NCBI GenBank assembly: GCA_964541895.1
Contig: CAZISM010000009.1
Span: 1-64,000, forward strand
DNA from: CAZISM01 sp964541895
GTDB taxonomy: Bacteria > Zhuqueibacterota > Zhuqueibacteria > Residuimicrobiales > Residuimicrobiaceae
DNA length: 64,000 nucleotides
Reading direction: 5' to 3'
Shown: one piece after another, positions 35,940 to 43,346 of the stretch
Position numbering within the stretch: the first letter of the stretch is position 1
Layout of the letters: each line of letters begins with the position of its first letter
Notes under the pieces: generated by a model
The model's input: the letters and a program-made list of their open reading frames with translations, nothing else
Databases searched by the model: none
Told to the model about the DNA's origin: nothing
Translations under genes and position numbers: made by a program

Positions 35940-36479
35940 ATGGCGGCTGAATTACGAAAACCCCAACAAGCTCCGGATTTTGTCATCATCGGCGAAGTGC
36001 AGAAACCGCACGGTATTCGCGGAGAGCTGCGCATCCGGCCGTTAACCGAGGATGTGGAGCGTTTCAAATCGTTGGACCGCGTCTACCTGAACCGAAACGG
36101 CGAACGCCGGTTGTGTACGGTCCTGAATGTCAAAATCGTTCCTGACGGCGTGCTCTTGCGTCTGGAAGAAATCCCTACGCGCACGGAAGCCGAAGAGTGG
36201 CGACAGGCCACGGTTGAAATTCCAGGAGAACTGGTGCCACCCTTGCCGGAAGGGCAGCACTATTATTTTGAATTGGACGGTCTGACCGTGGTCACCGAGA
36301 GGGGACAAACGATCGGCCGGATCGTCGATATACACAGTTACCCGGCGCATGATGTATATATTGTCCGTTCGGAAACCCGCGACATTATGATCCCCGCTAT
36401 CGCCGAGTTTGTTCTCCGCGTCGATCTGGAGCAAAAACTCGTCGTGGTGCGCATCATTGACGGGCTGTTGGACCTATAA
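35940..36479 (+). CDS. Ribosome maturation factor RimM
   Basis: This protein of about 179 residues helps assemble the 30S head and binds S19. The N-terminal RimM barrel starts at DFVIIGEVQKPHGIRGELRIRPLT. The C-terminal PRC-barrel-like domain contains YYFELDGLTVVTERGQTIGRIVDI and DIMIPAIAEFVLRVDLEQKLVVV. Three starts in frame are possible (GTG 35895, ATG 35928, ATG 35940). I chose 35940 because GCAGG lies five bases upstream and the conserved domain begins 12 residues later. It sits between rpsP and trmD in the usual order, and the gap to trmD is 19 bases. Confidence 0.93.
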   Translation: MAAELRKPQQAPDFVIIGEVQKPHGIRGELRIRPLTEDVERFKSLDRVYLNRNGERRLCTVLNVKIVPDGVLLRLEEIPTRTEAEEWRQATVEIPGELVPPLPEGQHYYFELDGLTVVTERGQTIGRIVDIHSYPAHDVYIVRSETRDIMIPAIAEFVLRVDLEQKLVVVRIIDGLLDL

Positions 36480-36498
36480 GCAAACCTGACACGGTCCC

Positions 36499-37200
36499 AT
36501 GCAACACATACACGTGGTCGCGGCGTGCCCCAAACTGCTGGAGAGCCCGCTCAGCGACAGCATCATCAAGCGGGCGCGCGATCGTCAACTGGTGGATATT
36601 CAGGTCCACGATCTGCGCTCCTACGCCACGGACAAGCATCATCAGCTGGACGATTACGATTTCGGCGGCGGGCCGGGCATGATTCTCAAACCCGAACCCA
36701 TCTTTCGCTGCCTTGAAGATATCTATGAGCGGTTTGAGTTAACAGGCACCCCGGTGACCCTGTTGACGCCGGCCGGAGAGCTCTACACACAGAAAAAGGC
36801 CATGCAGTTGTCGTTGCGCAAAGATATTGTGCTCCTCTGCGGCCACTATAAAGGTCTGGATGAACGGGTCATTCAAACGTTTGTCCGCGAAGAGATATCG
36901 ATCGGCGATTATATCCTCACCGGCGGCGAGATAGCCGCGATCGCCATCATCGATTCGGTGGTGCGGCTCATTCCGGGCGCCATCAGCGACATCGATTCGG
37001 CGGAAGGGGATTCGATCCAGTCCGGTTTTTTGGATTTTCCGCATTATACCCGGCCGCGGGAGTTTCGCGGTCAGCAGGTACCGGATGTGCTGTTGAGCGG
37101 AGACCATAAAAAAATTGCCGAGTGGCGTCTGCAACAGGCCCTGCAACGGACGCAGGAACGACGCCCTGATTTGTATAAAACGTATTTGGAAAATAATTAA
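36499..37200 (+). CDS. tRNA (guanine-N1)-methyltransferase TrmD
   Basis: This 233-residue SPOUT-class enzyme methylates G37 of tRNAs next to the anticodon and prevents frameshifting. It has the conserved RSYATDKHHQLDDYDFGGGPGMILKPEPI, the knot region LLCGHYKGLDERV and EISIGDYILTGGEIAA, which bind S-adenosylmethionine. The end, FRGQQVPDVLLSGDHKKIAEWR, is typical. The N-terminus reads HVVAACPKLLESPLSDSIIKRA, close to the form in Bacteroidota. rplS follows after 24 bases, so the operon continues. Confidence 0.97.
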   Translation: MQHIHVVAACPKLLESPLSDSIIKRARDRQLVDIQVHDLRSYATDKHHQLDDYDFGGGPGMILKPEPIFRCLEDIYERFELTGTPVTLLTPAGELYTQKKAMQLSLRKDIVLLCGHYKGLDERVIQTFVREEISIGDYILTGGEIAAIAIIDSVVRLIPGAISDIDSAEGDSIQSGFLDFPHYTRPREFRGQQVPDVLLSGDHKKIAEWRLQQALQRTQERRPDLYKTYLENN

Positions 37201-37224
37201 CCTCGACTCAGGAGGCTTGCAGTC

Positions 37225-37587
37225 ATGAACAAAATGGATTTGGTAGCGGCATCGCAGATGAAATCCGATATCCCGGCGTTCCATCCCGGTGATACCGTTG
37301 CGGTGCATGTCAAAGTAATTGAAGGCGATAAAGAGCGCATTCAGGTTTTTCAGGGTGTGGTGATTTCCCGCAAGGGCGAAGGGATCAACACCACCTTTAC
37401 CGTGCGTAAGGTTTCGGAAGGCATCGGGGTGGAGCGTATTTTCCCGTTGCACTCGCCCAACGTGGCCAAAATCGAACGCATCCGCGAAGGCAATGTCCGC
37501 CGCGCCAAGTTGTACTATCTCAGCAGCCTCAAAGGCAAAGCGGCACGTATCAACGAAAAACGCAGCAACCATCCCAAATCGGCCTAG
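37225..37587 (+). CDS. 50S ribosomal protein L19
   Basis: This 120-residue large-subunit protein lies at the 30S-50S interface. Conserved features are FHPGDTVAVHVKVIEGDKERIQVFQGVVISRKG, GVERIFPLHSPNVAKIE and RRAKLYYLSSLKGKAARI. AGGAGG is present upstream of the ATG. It is the last gene of the ffh-rpsP-rimM-trmD operon, and a hairpin follows 46 bases after the stop codon. Confidence 0.97.
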   Translation: MNKMDLVAASQMKSDIPAFHPGDTVAVHVKVIEGDKERIQVFQGVVISRKGEGINTTFTVRKVSEGIGVERIFPLHSPNVAKIERIREGNVRRAKLYYLSSLKGKAARINEKRSNHPKSA

Positions 37588-37633
37588 TTGCGCTGCTGCC
37601 CGAGCCTCCAAGTTCCTTATTGTAGCAAGTTTG

Positions 37634-37660
37634 AGCCGCCTGTACTCCGGGCGGCTTTGC
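37634..37660 (+). terminator. Terminator-like hairpin after rplS
   Basis: AGCCGCC (37634-37640) pairs with GGCGGCT (37650-37656) and is followed by TTGCTATT. The stem is GC-rich, but the T-run is interrupted, so termination may be partial. Confidence 0.6.
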
Positions 37661-37802
37661 TATTCCGTCCTGAAATGAATCAAATTCAAAAAATCCTTGA
37701 ATGCGTCGGCAGAATTTATTACTTTGGTGCCGATGTTTTGCAGCTGAACACTTTGGACCAGTCCCCGCGACGCAGCCGTGACTAACCAGCAAGGAGCGCA
37801 CT

Positions 37803-39479
37803 ATGCCCGTACCCTTTCTCAAAAAACGAACCATCCAGGAGCTCTTTAATCACAGCGTTTCACAGTTTGCCGATGAAATGGCTTTCTCTTTTGTTGATGA
37901 AGGGGGATATACCTTTCGCGAAGTAGGTCGACAGGTTGCGGCCCTGTCCAAGGCGTTGCGCGCGTATGGATTGAGCAAAGGCGAGCGGGTCGCCATACTT
38001 ACAGAAAACGGACCGCCCTGGAGCCTGAGCTATCTGGCTGTCGCCAGCATGGGCGCCGTTACCGTGCCCATATTGCCGGATTTTCACAAGAATGAGGTCC
38101 ACCATATTTTGCGCAACTCGGGCGCCAAGGTGCTGTTTGTTTCCAGCAAACTAGTGCACAAGGTGGCGGATATTACCCTGAAGGAGCTGGTGCTGGTGGT
38201 GGCCACGGACAACCAGGATCTGCAGCTCAAGCAGTACAAGGTTGAAAAGTTTGTCGATATGGTGGAAGGCACGCATGTTCAGAAAAAAATCAAAGAGATC
38301 CGGGAAGCCCAATTCCCGGTGGAGGAAAGCGATCTCACGGAAATTCTCTACACCTCCGGCACCACCGGCCATTCCAAGGGCGTGATGCTCACCAACAACA
38401 ACATCGTCGCCAACGCCATGTCGGCCGCAGAGATGATCAACATCACCAGCACCGACCGCCTGGTATCCATTCTGCCGCAATCGCATGCGTACGAATGTAC
38501 CTGCGGCTTCATCACACCGTTCATGCTCGGTGCCAAGGTGTACTACATCAAAGGGCTGCCGACGGCGCAGACGCTGCTGCCGGCCGTGCAAAAGGTAAAG
38601 CCCACCATCATTCTTTCCGTGCCGTTGATCATGGACAAGATCTATAAGAAAAAAGTGCTGGCCGAGATCAACTCCAAGGCCTTTTCGCGCATGATGTACA
38701 AGGTGTCGCCCAGGCTGGTTTACAAGATCGCCGGCAAAAAACTGTATCAGGCGTTTGGCGGTGAGCTGCGTTTTATGGTGTTCGGCGGCGCTGCCACGCC
38801 TCCGGAGGTGGAACTGTTCCTCACTGAGGGTGGATTTCCCTATACCACCGGCTATGGTCTGACCGAATGCTCACCGCTGTTGACGGTTAATCCCATCGGC
38901 AAGGTCAAACTGCAATCGGCCGGCAAGGTGGTGCCCAATGTGAAGGTGCGCATCGCGGACGTCGATCCGGACACCGGCGTCGGCGAAATTTTTGCCCAGG
39001 GCCCGAACATCATGCAGGGCTATTACAAAAACGAAGAAATCACCCGCAAGACCTTTACCGAGGACGGATGGCTTATTACCGGCGACCGCGGTTACATCGA
39101 CGAGGATGGGTATCTGTTTATAAAAGGCCGTTCCAAAAACCTCATCGTCGGGCCTTCCGGAGAAAACATCTATCCGGAAGAGATCGAATTCCACCTTTCC
39201 CTGTCTCCGTTTGTTCTGGAATCCCTGGTCTACGAAAAGGACGGCCGCATCATGGCGCGCGTCCACCCGGATTATGATGCCATCGAACAGCATCATCATA
39301 TTTCCGCCATGGACGGATCGCAGGCGGCAGAGGTGATTGAAAAGCTCCTGGAAGAGATCCGGCAGGAAGTAAATCTCAAGGTGGCCAGCTACTCGCGGGT
39401 GCACAAAATCATCGAACAGCAGGAAGAGTTTGAAAAAACGCCGACCAAAAAGATCAAACGCTATCTCTATACCGACTAA
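37803..39479 (+). CDS. AMP-binding long-chain acyl-CoA synthetase
   Basis: This 558-residue adenylate-forming enzyme should activate fatty acids to acyl-CoA through an acyl-AMP. Motifs in order are the P-loop ILYTSGTTGHSKGVMLTN (about residue 180), YGLTECSPLLTVNP (about 350), DGWLITGDRGYIDEDGYLFIKGRSKN (about 420-445) and GENIYPEEIE. The end has the catalytic-Lys context KTPTKKIKRYLY. It has its own start signal (AAGGAG) and is followed by a strong two-way terminator. There is no neighbouring fatty-acid gene; lipid metabolism is the likeliest role, and chain-length preference cannot be told. Confidence 0.92.
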   Translation: MPVPFLKKRTIQELFNHSVSQFADEMAFSFVDEGGYTFREVGRQVAALSKALRAYGLSKGERVAILTENGPPWSLSYLAVASMGAVTVPILPDFHKNEVHHILRNSGAKVLFVSSKLVHKVADITLKELVLVVATDNQDLQLKQYKVEKFVDMVEGTHVQKKIKEIREAQFPVEESDLTEILYTSGTTGHSKGVMLTNNNIVANAMSAAEMINITSTDRLVSILPQSHAYECTCGFITPFMLGAKVYYIKGLPTAQTLLPAVQKVKPTIILSVPLIMDKIYKKKVLAEINSKAFSRMMYKVSPRLVYKIAGKKLYQAFGGELRFMVFGGAATPPEVELFLTEGGFPYTTGYGLTECSPLLTVNPIGKVKLQSAGKVVPNVKVRIADVDPDTGVGEIFAQGPNIMQGYYKNEEITRKTFTEDGWLITGDRGYIDEDGYLFIKGRSKNLIVGPSGENIYPEEIEFHLSLSPFVLESLVYEKDGRIMARVHPDYDAIEQHHHISAMDGSQAAEVIEKLLEEIRQEVNLKVASYSRVHKIIEQQEEFEKTPTKKIKRYLYTD

Positions 39480-39499
39480 GAGATTGCTGTAGCTCAAAT

Positions 39500-39539
39500 A
39501 AAAAAGGGTCGACCGGAAGGTTCCGTCGACCCTTTTTTA
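39500..39539. terminator. Two-way terminator between convergent genes
   Basis: AAAAAAGGGTCGAC (39500-39513) and GTCGACCCTTTTTT (39526-39539) form a long stem, with a GGAA/TTCC extension inside the loop. The A-run on one side and the T-run on the other allow it to stop transcripts from both directions: the acyl-CoA synthetase and the zinc-ribbon protein. Confidence 0.9.
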
Positions 39540-39556
39540 ATACACTCGTTTCCGGC

Positions 39557-39997
39557 TTAGCGCGTCTTATAGTTCTGCACCATGTTTTTCAAGCCGTCCT
39601 GAAAGATAACGGTGATCTTGCTGGTATCCATGATCTTGACCACCACACCCACACCAAATTTCATATGCTCGATCACATCGTTTTCCGTATAGGAGCGATT
39701 CATGTTGTAGGAAATCGCCTTTTCTCTGTCCGCCTGTTCCAGCATCCTGTTCCACTTTTTCTCTTCGCGGCTCTTTGCGTCGACCTTGGCTTTCTTTACC
39801 TTTTTGGTTTTTACTAATTTTTTTGTATTTTCTGGAGTAGCGGGCCGATAACGGTGTGAGGCCATGCAGGCTTTGCACATCACTTTCATGAGCTCCGGCG
39901 TCTTGATGACCTCGATCACATGAATCGTGGCGCCCTTGCATTTTGGGCACAGCGCTTCGACTTCGGCACCGACTTCTGGTTTTTTGCCTTCGAGCAT
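39557..39997 (-). CDS. Zinc-ribbon protein with a UvrD-C/Tudor-like C-terminal segment
   Basis: This is a 146-residue protein of unknown function. The N-terminal half has two CxxC pairs (ALCPKCKG and VMCKACMA), a zinc ribbon. A very Lys-rich linker follows (TKKLVKTKKVKKAKVDAKSRE). The C-terminal end VIEHMKFGVGVVVKIMDTSKITVIFQDGLKNMV resembles the small beta-barrel at the C-terminus of UvrD/PcrA helicases and CarD-like proteins, which contact RNA polymerase. I infer a DNA- or RNA-polymerase-binding role, without a specific pathway. The start has GGGAAT-like purines upstream. A perfect palindrome lies just upstream (40026-40042). Confidence 0.7.
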   Translation of the reverse strand: MLEGKKPEVGAEVEALCPKCKGATIHVIEVIKTPELMKVMCKACMASHRYRPATPENTKKLVKTKKVKKAKVDAKSREEKKWNRMLEQADREKAISYNMNRSYTENDVIEHMKFGVGVVVKIMDTSKITVIFQDGLKNMVQNYKTR

Positions 39998-40025
39998 CGG
40001 ATTCCCTTTATGATAGGTGTATCTA

Positions 40026-40042
40026 TTTGTAAAATTTACAAA
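40026..40042. promoter_or_regulatory. AT-rich perfect palindrome between divergent genes
   Basis: TTTGTAAA-A-TTTACAAA is a 17-base perfect inverted repeat. It lies 29 bases before the zinc-ribbon gene's start and 74 bases before the rhamnosidase start. It has the size and symmetry of an operator; no T-run or matching site was seen elsewhere. Confidence 0.35.
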
Positions 40043-40115
40043 AAATTCAGCAAATAATCAAGAAATACTTGTGATCGCACGACTTGCACTAGCCAGATTG
40101 CACAGGGAGATGGAT

Positions 40116-43079
40116 ATGGAGAGAGCTGTTTTGCTGTTGTTTTTGGTTTTTATTGCAGTTGGCGTGTGGTTCCGCACCGCGGACGCACAGACGCCGCAAT
40201 GGATCTGGTGCCGGGGTGAAGAGCGTCCGCGCAATTTCAGACTTAATGTGCGCAAGCTGTTTTCGCTGCCGCAGGATCAGGTGGTCAGGGCTCGCCTGCG
40301 CATCAGCGCCGACAGCCGCTACCGTCTCTATCTGAACGGCGAGTGGCTCGGCGACGGCCCCTCCCGCAGCTTTCCGCAACATCAACAGTTCGACGAATAT
40401 GAGGTGACCGGTCAGCTGCAGGGCGGTGACAATATACTGGCTGCCACCGTCCACCACTATGGCGAGAGCACCTTCCATTATCTCATCGGCCGGGGCGGCC
40501 TCTTTTTTGACCTGCTCATCGACCTGAAAGACGGCACACAACGGCATGTGGTCTCGGACAAAACGTGCCGCGTCAGCCCCTTTGCCGCCTATGCCATACA
40601 GACGCCGCGCATCAGCTGCCAGATGCCCTTTGAAGAGCAGTATGACAGCCGCCGTTTTGCCGCGGACTGGATGCAACTCTCCTTTTCGGATCAGGATTGG
40701 CAACCCGCAGAGGAGATCGGTCCGGAAGGCACCGCGCCCTGGACCGGCATGCAGCCGCGCACCATTCCCTTTCTCTCGCGCGTGCCGGTGTATCCGGTAC
40801 GAATGGTGAGCAGCCGATTCGTGCAGCCCGCCACACTGGTGGAAACGGTGCAAGTCAAACGGGCGCTGCTGCCCGGCGATTTCACTTCCAATCATAACCA
40901 GTATCGCGGCGCCGTGGCCACCATCATCAAAAGCCCGGTCGCGCAAAAGGCGACGCTGGTGCGGCAGTGGTCGCTCTATGTGGGCGACTGGTATTTGAAC
41001 GGCGAGGTGGTCAAGCAACCGAGAAAAAACAGCGTCGAGGTGCAACTGCGTCAGGGTGACAACCTGTTTGTGGCTGACCTCGTCGGCCAGAACCATTTTA
41101 TCGATTTTACATTGGCGCTGGATGCCGCACAGCCGCTGCACCTGCAGGCACCGTTGCAGGGCAAGGGCAAGTGGGCCATCATCGGGCCGCTGGACCAGGA
41201 TATCAAAAAAGCCAAAGAGCAGGTAAAAAAGCTGCTGACCGTGGCCGGCCTGGGCAAGTACAAGGGCCCGATCCACTTTAGCGGACAGGGCGATGCCGAA
41301 GCGGCGGATGATATCTGGAACAGACTCTATTCGCAAAACACCGTTGCCGGTCAACCTCGTATCGAAAATCCTTCCGGCCTGATGGCTGACAACGGCAACT
41401 GGACTGTGATTCCGCCGCAACCACACGATGTGGAGGTGCTACTGGATTTCGGCCAGGAACTGGTGGGATTTACCGAATTTGAAATCGACGCACCCGCCGG
41501 CGCGGTGCTGGATGTGCACTGCTTTGAGGCGATCAATGACGGCGTCATCCAGGAAACATACGGCAACCGCTCTTCCTTCCGCTACATCGCCCGCGCAGGT
41601 CGACAGCATTTTGTCACCGACTGGCGGCGCGGTTTTCGCTACACCGCGATGACCGTGCGCGGCTTGACCGCGCCTCTGAAAATCCGCTACCTGCGCACCC
41701 TCATGTCCACCTATCCGGCCGTGGAGCGCGGCCGCTTTCAATGCTCTGACGAGAAACTGAATAAAATCTGGACCGTGGGCCGCCACACCCTGTTGTGCTG
41801 CATGGAAGATACCTTCACCGACTGCCCGACCTATGAGCAAACCTATTGGGTCGGTGACGGCAGAAACGAAGCGCTGATCTGCCATGCGGCCTATGGCGAA
41901 TGGCCGCTGGTGGAACGGTGCGTCAAGGTCGTGCCGCAATCGCTGTACCGAAGCCCGTTGCCGGAATCACAGGTGCCCAGCGGCTGGCAGAATATTCTTA
42001 CCGCCTGGAGCCTGCTGTGGATTCAAATGGCCCACGAGTACTGGTGGTACAGCGGCGATCGCGCCACGCTGGCAGAGGTGTATGACGGTGTCGCGCAGAC
42101 CCTGCGCGCCTGCAAAAGTTATTGCCAAAACCAGTACGGGCTCATGAGCATCTCGGCCTGGAATATGTTCGACTGGGCCGGCACCGACACCGGTCAGGAC
42201 CTGGTGACTCATAACAATCTGTTTCTGGTGGAAGCGCTGGCGCGCGCAGAGAGCATGGCCGGAGCATTGGCGAAACCGCAGGATGTGCAGGAGTGGCAAA
42301 CCTTTCGCACCGATCTGACCAGGGCCATCAATACGCATCTCTGGTCCGATGCGCTGAACGGATACATCGATTCCATTCATCGCGACGGCACGCCGAGCAA
42401 AACGGTCAGCCAACAGACCAATACGCTGGCGTTGCTGTACCACGTTGCGCCGGCGGAACGGGCCGCCCGCATTGCCGGCTATACAACGACGCCGCCGCCC
42501 GGCATGGTTCAGTTCGGCAGCCCCTTTGCCATGTTCTATCTGCTGGAAGAGCTGGCGCAGTCATCCCATTTCGATCAGCTCCTGGCGGTGATCCGGGATC
42601 GCTGGGGATTCATGATCGATGCCGGCGCTACTTCCTTCTGGGAAACGTTTCCCGGATTTGAAAAAGACATACCGACGCGCAGCCATTGCCACGCCTGGTC
42701 CGCGGCGCCGACCTATTTTCTCAGCCGGTATCAATTGGGCGTGTCGCCTCTGCAACCGGGATACAGCCGAACTCTGATCGCACCGCAGCCGGTGGATTTG
42801 ACCTGGGCCAAAGGCAGCATGCCAACACCGCAGGGTGAGGTGGAGGTCGCCTGGCAAAAGCGGGCGAGCGCATTCGACCTCACCGTGTCATTACCGCCTG
42901 GGATCAAAGCGCAGGTGGTGTTGCCGGTGAAGGCGCAGGAATTTGCCACGCTGTCGGTCAATGGTCAGAGCGATCGCAGCCTCTGGCCGCCGGCGGTTAC
43001 CTCGGTTCGGCAGGACAACGGACAATGGCTGGTCGAGTTGGACGCTGCGGCGGGATTGACTTTGTCTGCCAAAAAATAG
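40116..43079 (+). CDS. GH78 alpha-L-rhamnosidase
   Basis: This 987-residue secreted enzyme of family GH78 cleaves terminal alpha-L-rhamnose, for example from rhamnogalacturonan. It has a signal peptide (MERAVLLLFLVFIAVGVWFRTADA), N-terminal beta-sandwich domains (RYRLYLNGEWLGDGPSRSF) and the (alpha/alpha)6 barrel from about residue 530. The barrel carries the family core DTFTDCPTYEQTYWVGDGRNEA near residue 565 and GATSFWETF later. A C-terminal beta-sandwich follows (SRTLIAPQPVDLTWAKGSMPTPQGEV). The usual 'DCPqRDER' here reads DCPTYEQ, so the general-acid Glu should be the one in YEQ. The ATG at 40116 has GGGAG six bases upstream; ATG 40110 is too close to it. It is transcribed divergently from the zinc-ribbon gene, and no T9SS domain is present. 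Confidence 0.9.
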   Translation: MERAVLLLFLVFIAVGVWFRTADAQTPQWIWCRGEERPRNFRLNVRKLFSLPQDQVVRARLRISADSRYRLYLNGEWLGDGPSRSFPQHQQFDEYEVTGQLQGGDNILAATVHHYGESTFHYLIGRGGLFFDLLIDLKDGTQRHVVSDKTCRVSPFAAYAIQTPRISCQMPFEEQYDSRRFAADWMQLSFSDQDWQPAEEIGPEGTAPWTGMQPRTIPFLSRVPVYPVRMVSSRFVQPATLVETVQVKRALLPGDFTSNHNQYRGAVATIIKSPVAQKATLVRQWSLYVGDWYLNGEVVKQPRKNSVEVQLRQGDNLFVADLVGQNHFIDFTLALDAAQPLHLQAPLQGKGKWAIIGPLDQDIKKAKEQVKKLLTVAGLGKYKGPIHFSGQGDAEAADDIWNRLYSQNTVAGQPRIENPSGLMADNGNWTVIPPQPHDVEVLLDFGQELVGFTEFEIDAPAGAVLDVHCFEAINDGVIQETYGNRSSFRYIARAGRQHFVTDWRRGFRYTAMTVRGLTAPLKIRYLRTLMSTYPAVERGRFQCSDEKLNKIWTVGRHTLLCCMEDTFTDCPTYEQTYWVGDGRNEALICHAAYGEWPLVERCVKVVPQSLYRSPLPESQVPSGWQNILTAWSLLWIQMAHEYWWYSGDRATLAEVYDGVAQTLRACKSYCQNQYGLMSISAWNMFDWAGTDTGQDLVTHNNLFLVEALARAESMAGALAKPQDVQEWQTFRTDLTRAINTHLWSDALNGYIDSIHRDGTPSKTVSQQTNTLALLYHVAPAERAARIAGYTTTPPPGMVQFGSPFAMFYLLEELAQSSHFDQLLAVIRDRWGFMIDAGATSFWETFPGFEKDIPTRSHCHAWSAAPTYFLSRYQLGVSPLQPGYSRTLIAPQPVDLTWAKGSMPTPQGEVEVAWQKRASAFDLTVSLPPGIKAQVVLPVKAQEFATLSVNGQSDRSLWPPAVTSVRQDNGQWLVELDAAAGLTLSAKK

Positions 43080-43107
43080 TGCGCCGGCCGGGGAAAAAAG
43101 AGGATTT

Positions 43108-43192
43108 GGTGGCTGCCCTGCGAAATTGCTTCGCTGCATGCGAGAGCAGGTTCTTTCACAACAGCCGTGCCTGCGCTCGCAATGACAGGGGT
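43108..43192. repeat. Intergenic repeat, copy B
   Basis: This 85-bp stretch (from GGTGGCTGCC to GCAATGACAGGGG) aligns with copy C at 46681-46766 with roughly 80 percent identity by eye, including ATTGCTTCGCTGCAT-, GAGAGCAGGTTCTTT and TGCCTGCGCTCGCAATGACAG. It shares its right end with copy A at 26242-26412 but has no matching left inverted end, so it looks like a half element. It is found 29 bases after the rhamnosidase stop codon. Confidence 0.7.
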
Positions 43193-43346
43193 CGGCTGAA
43201 ATCCGTATAATATTGCATATCTTTTGCCTCCCTGGCCAGCCGTGTAGAAAACGCCTCTTTCCTTTGACGAAATTTTACGCAACGACAGCATATTATTGTA
43301 TTTAAAGAGCGTAAAACCTGGTTTTATTCGAACACGGAGTGCTGTC

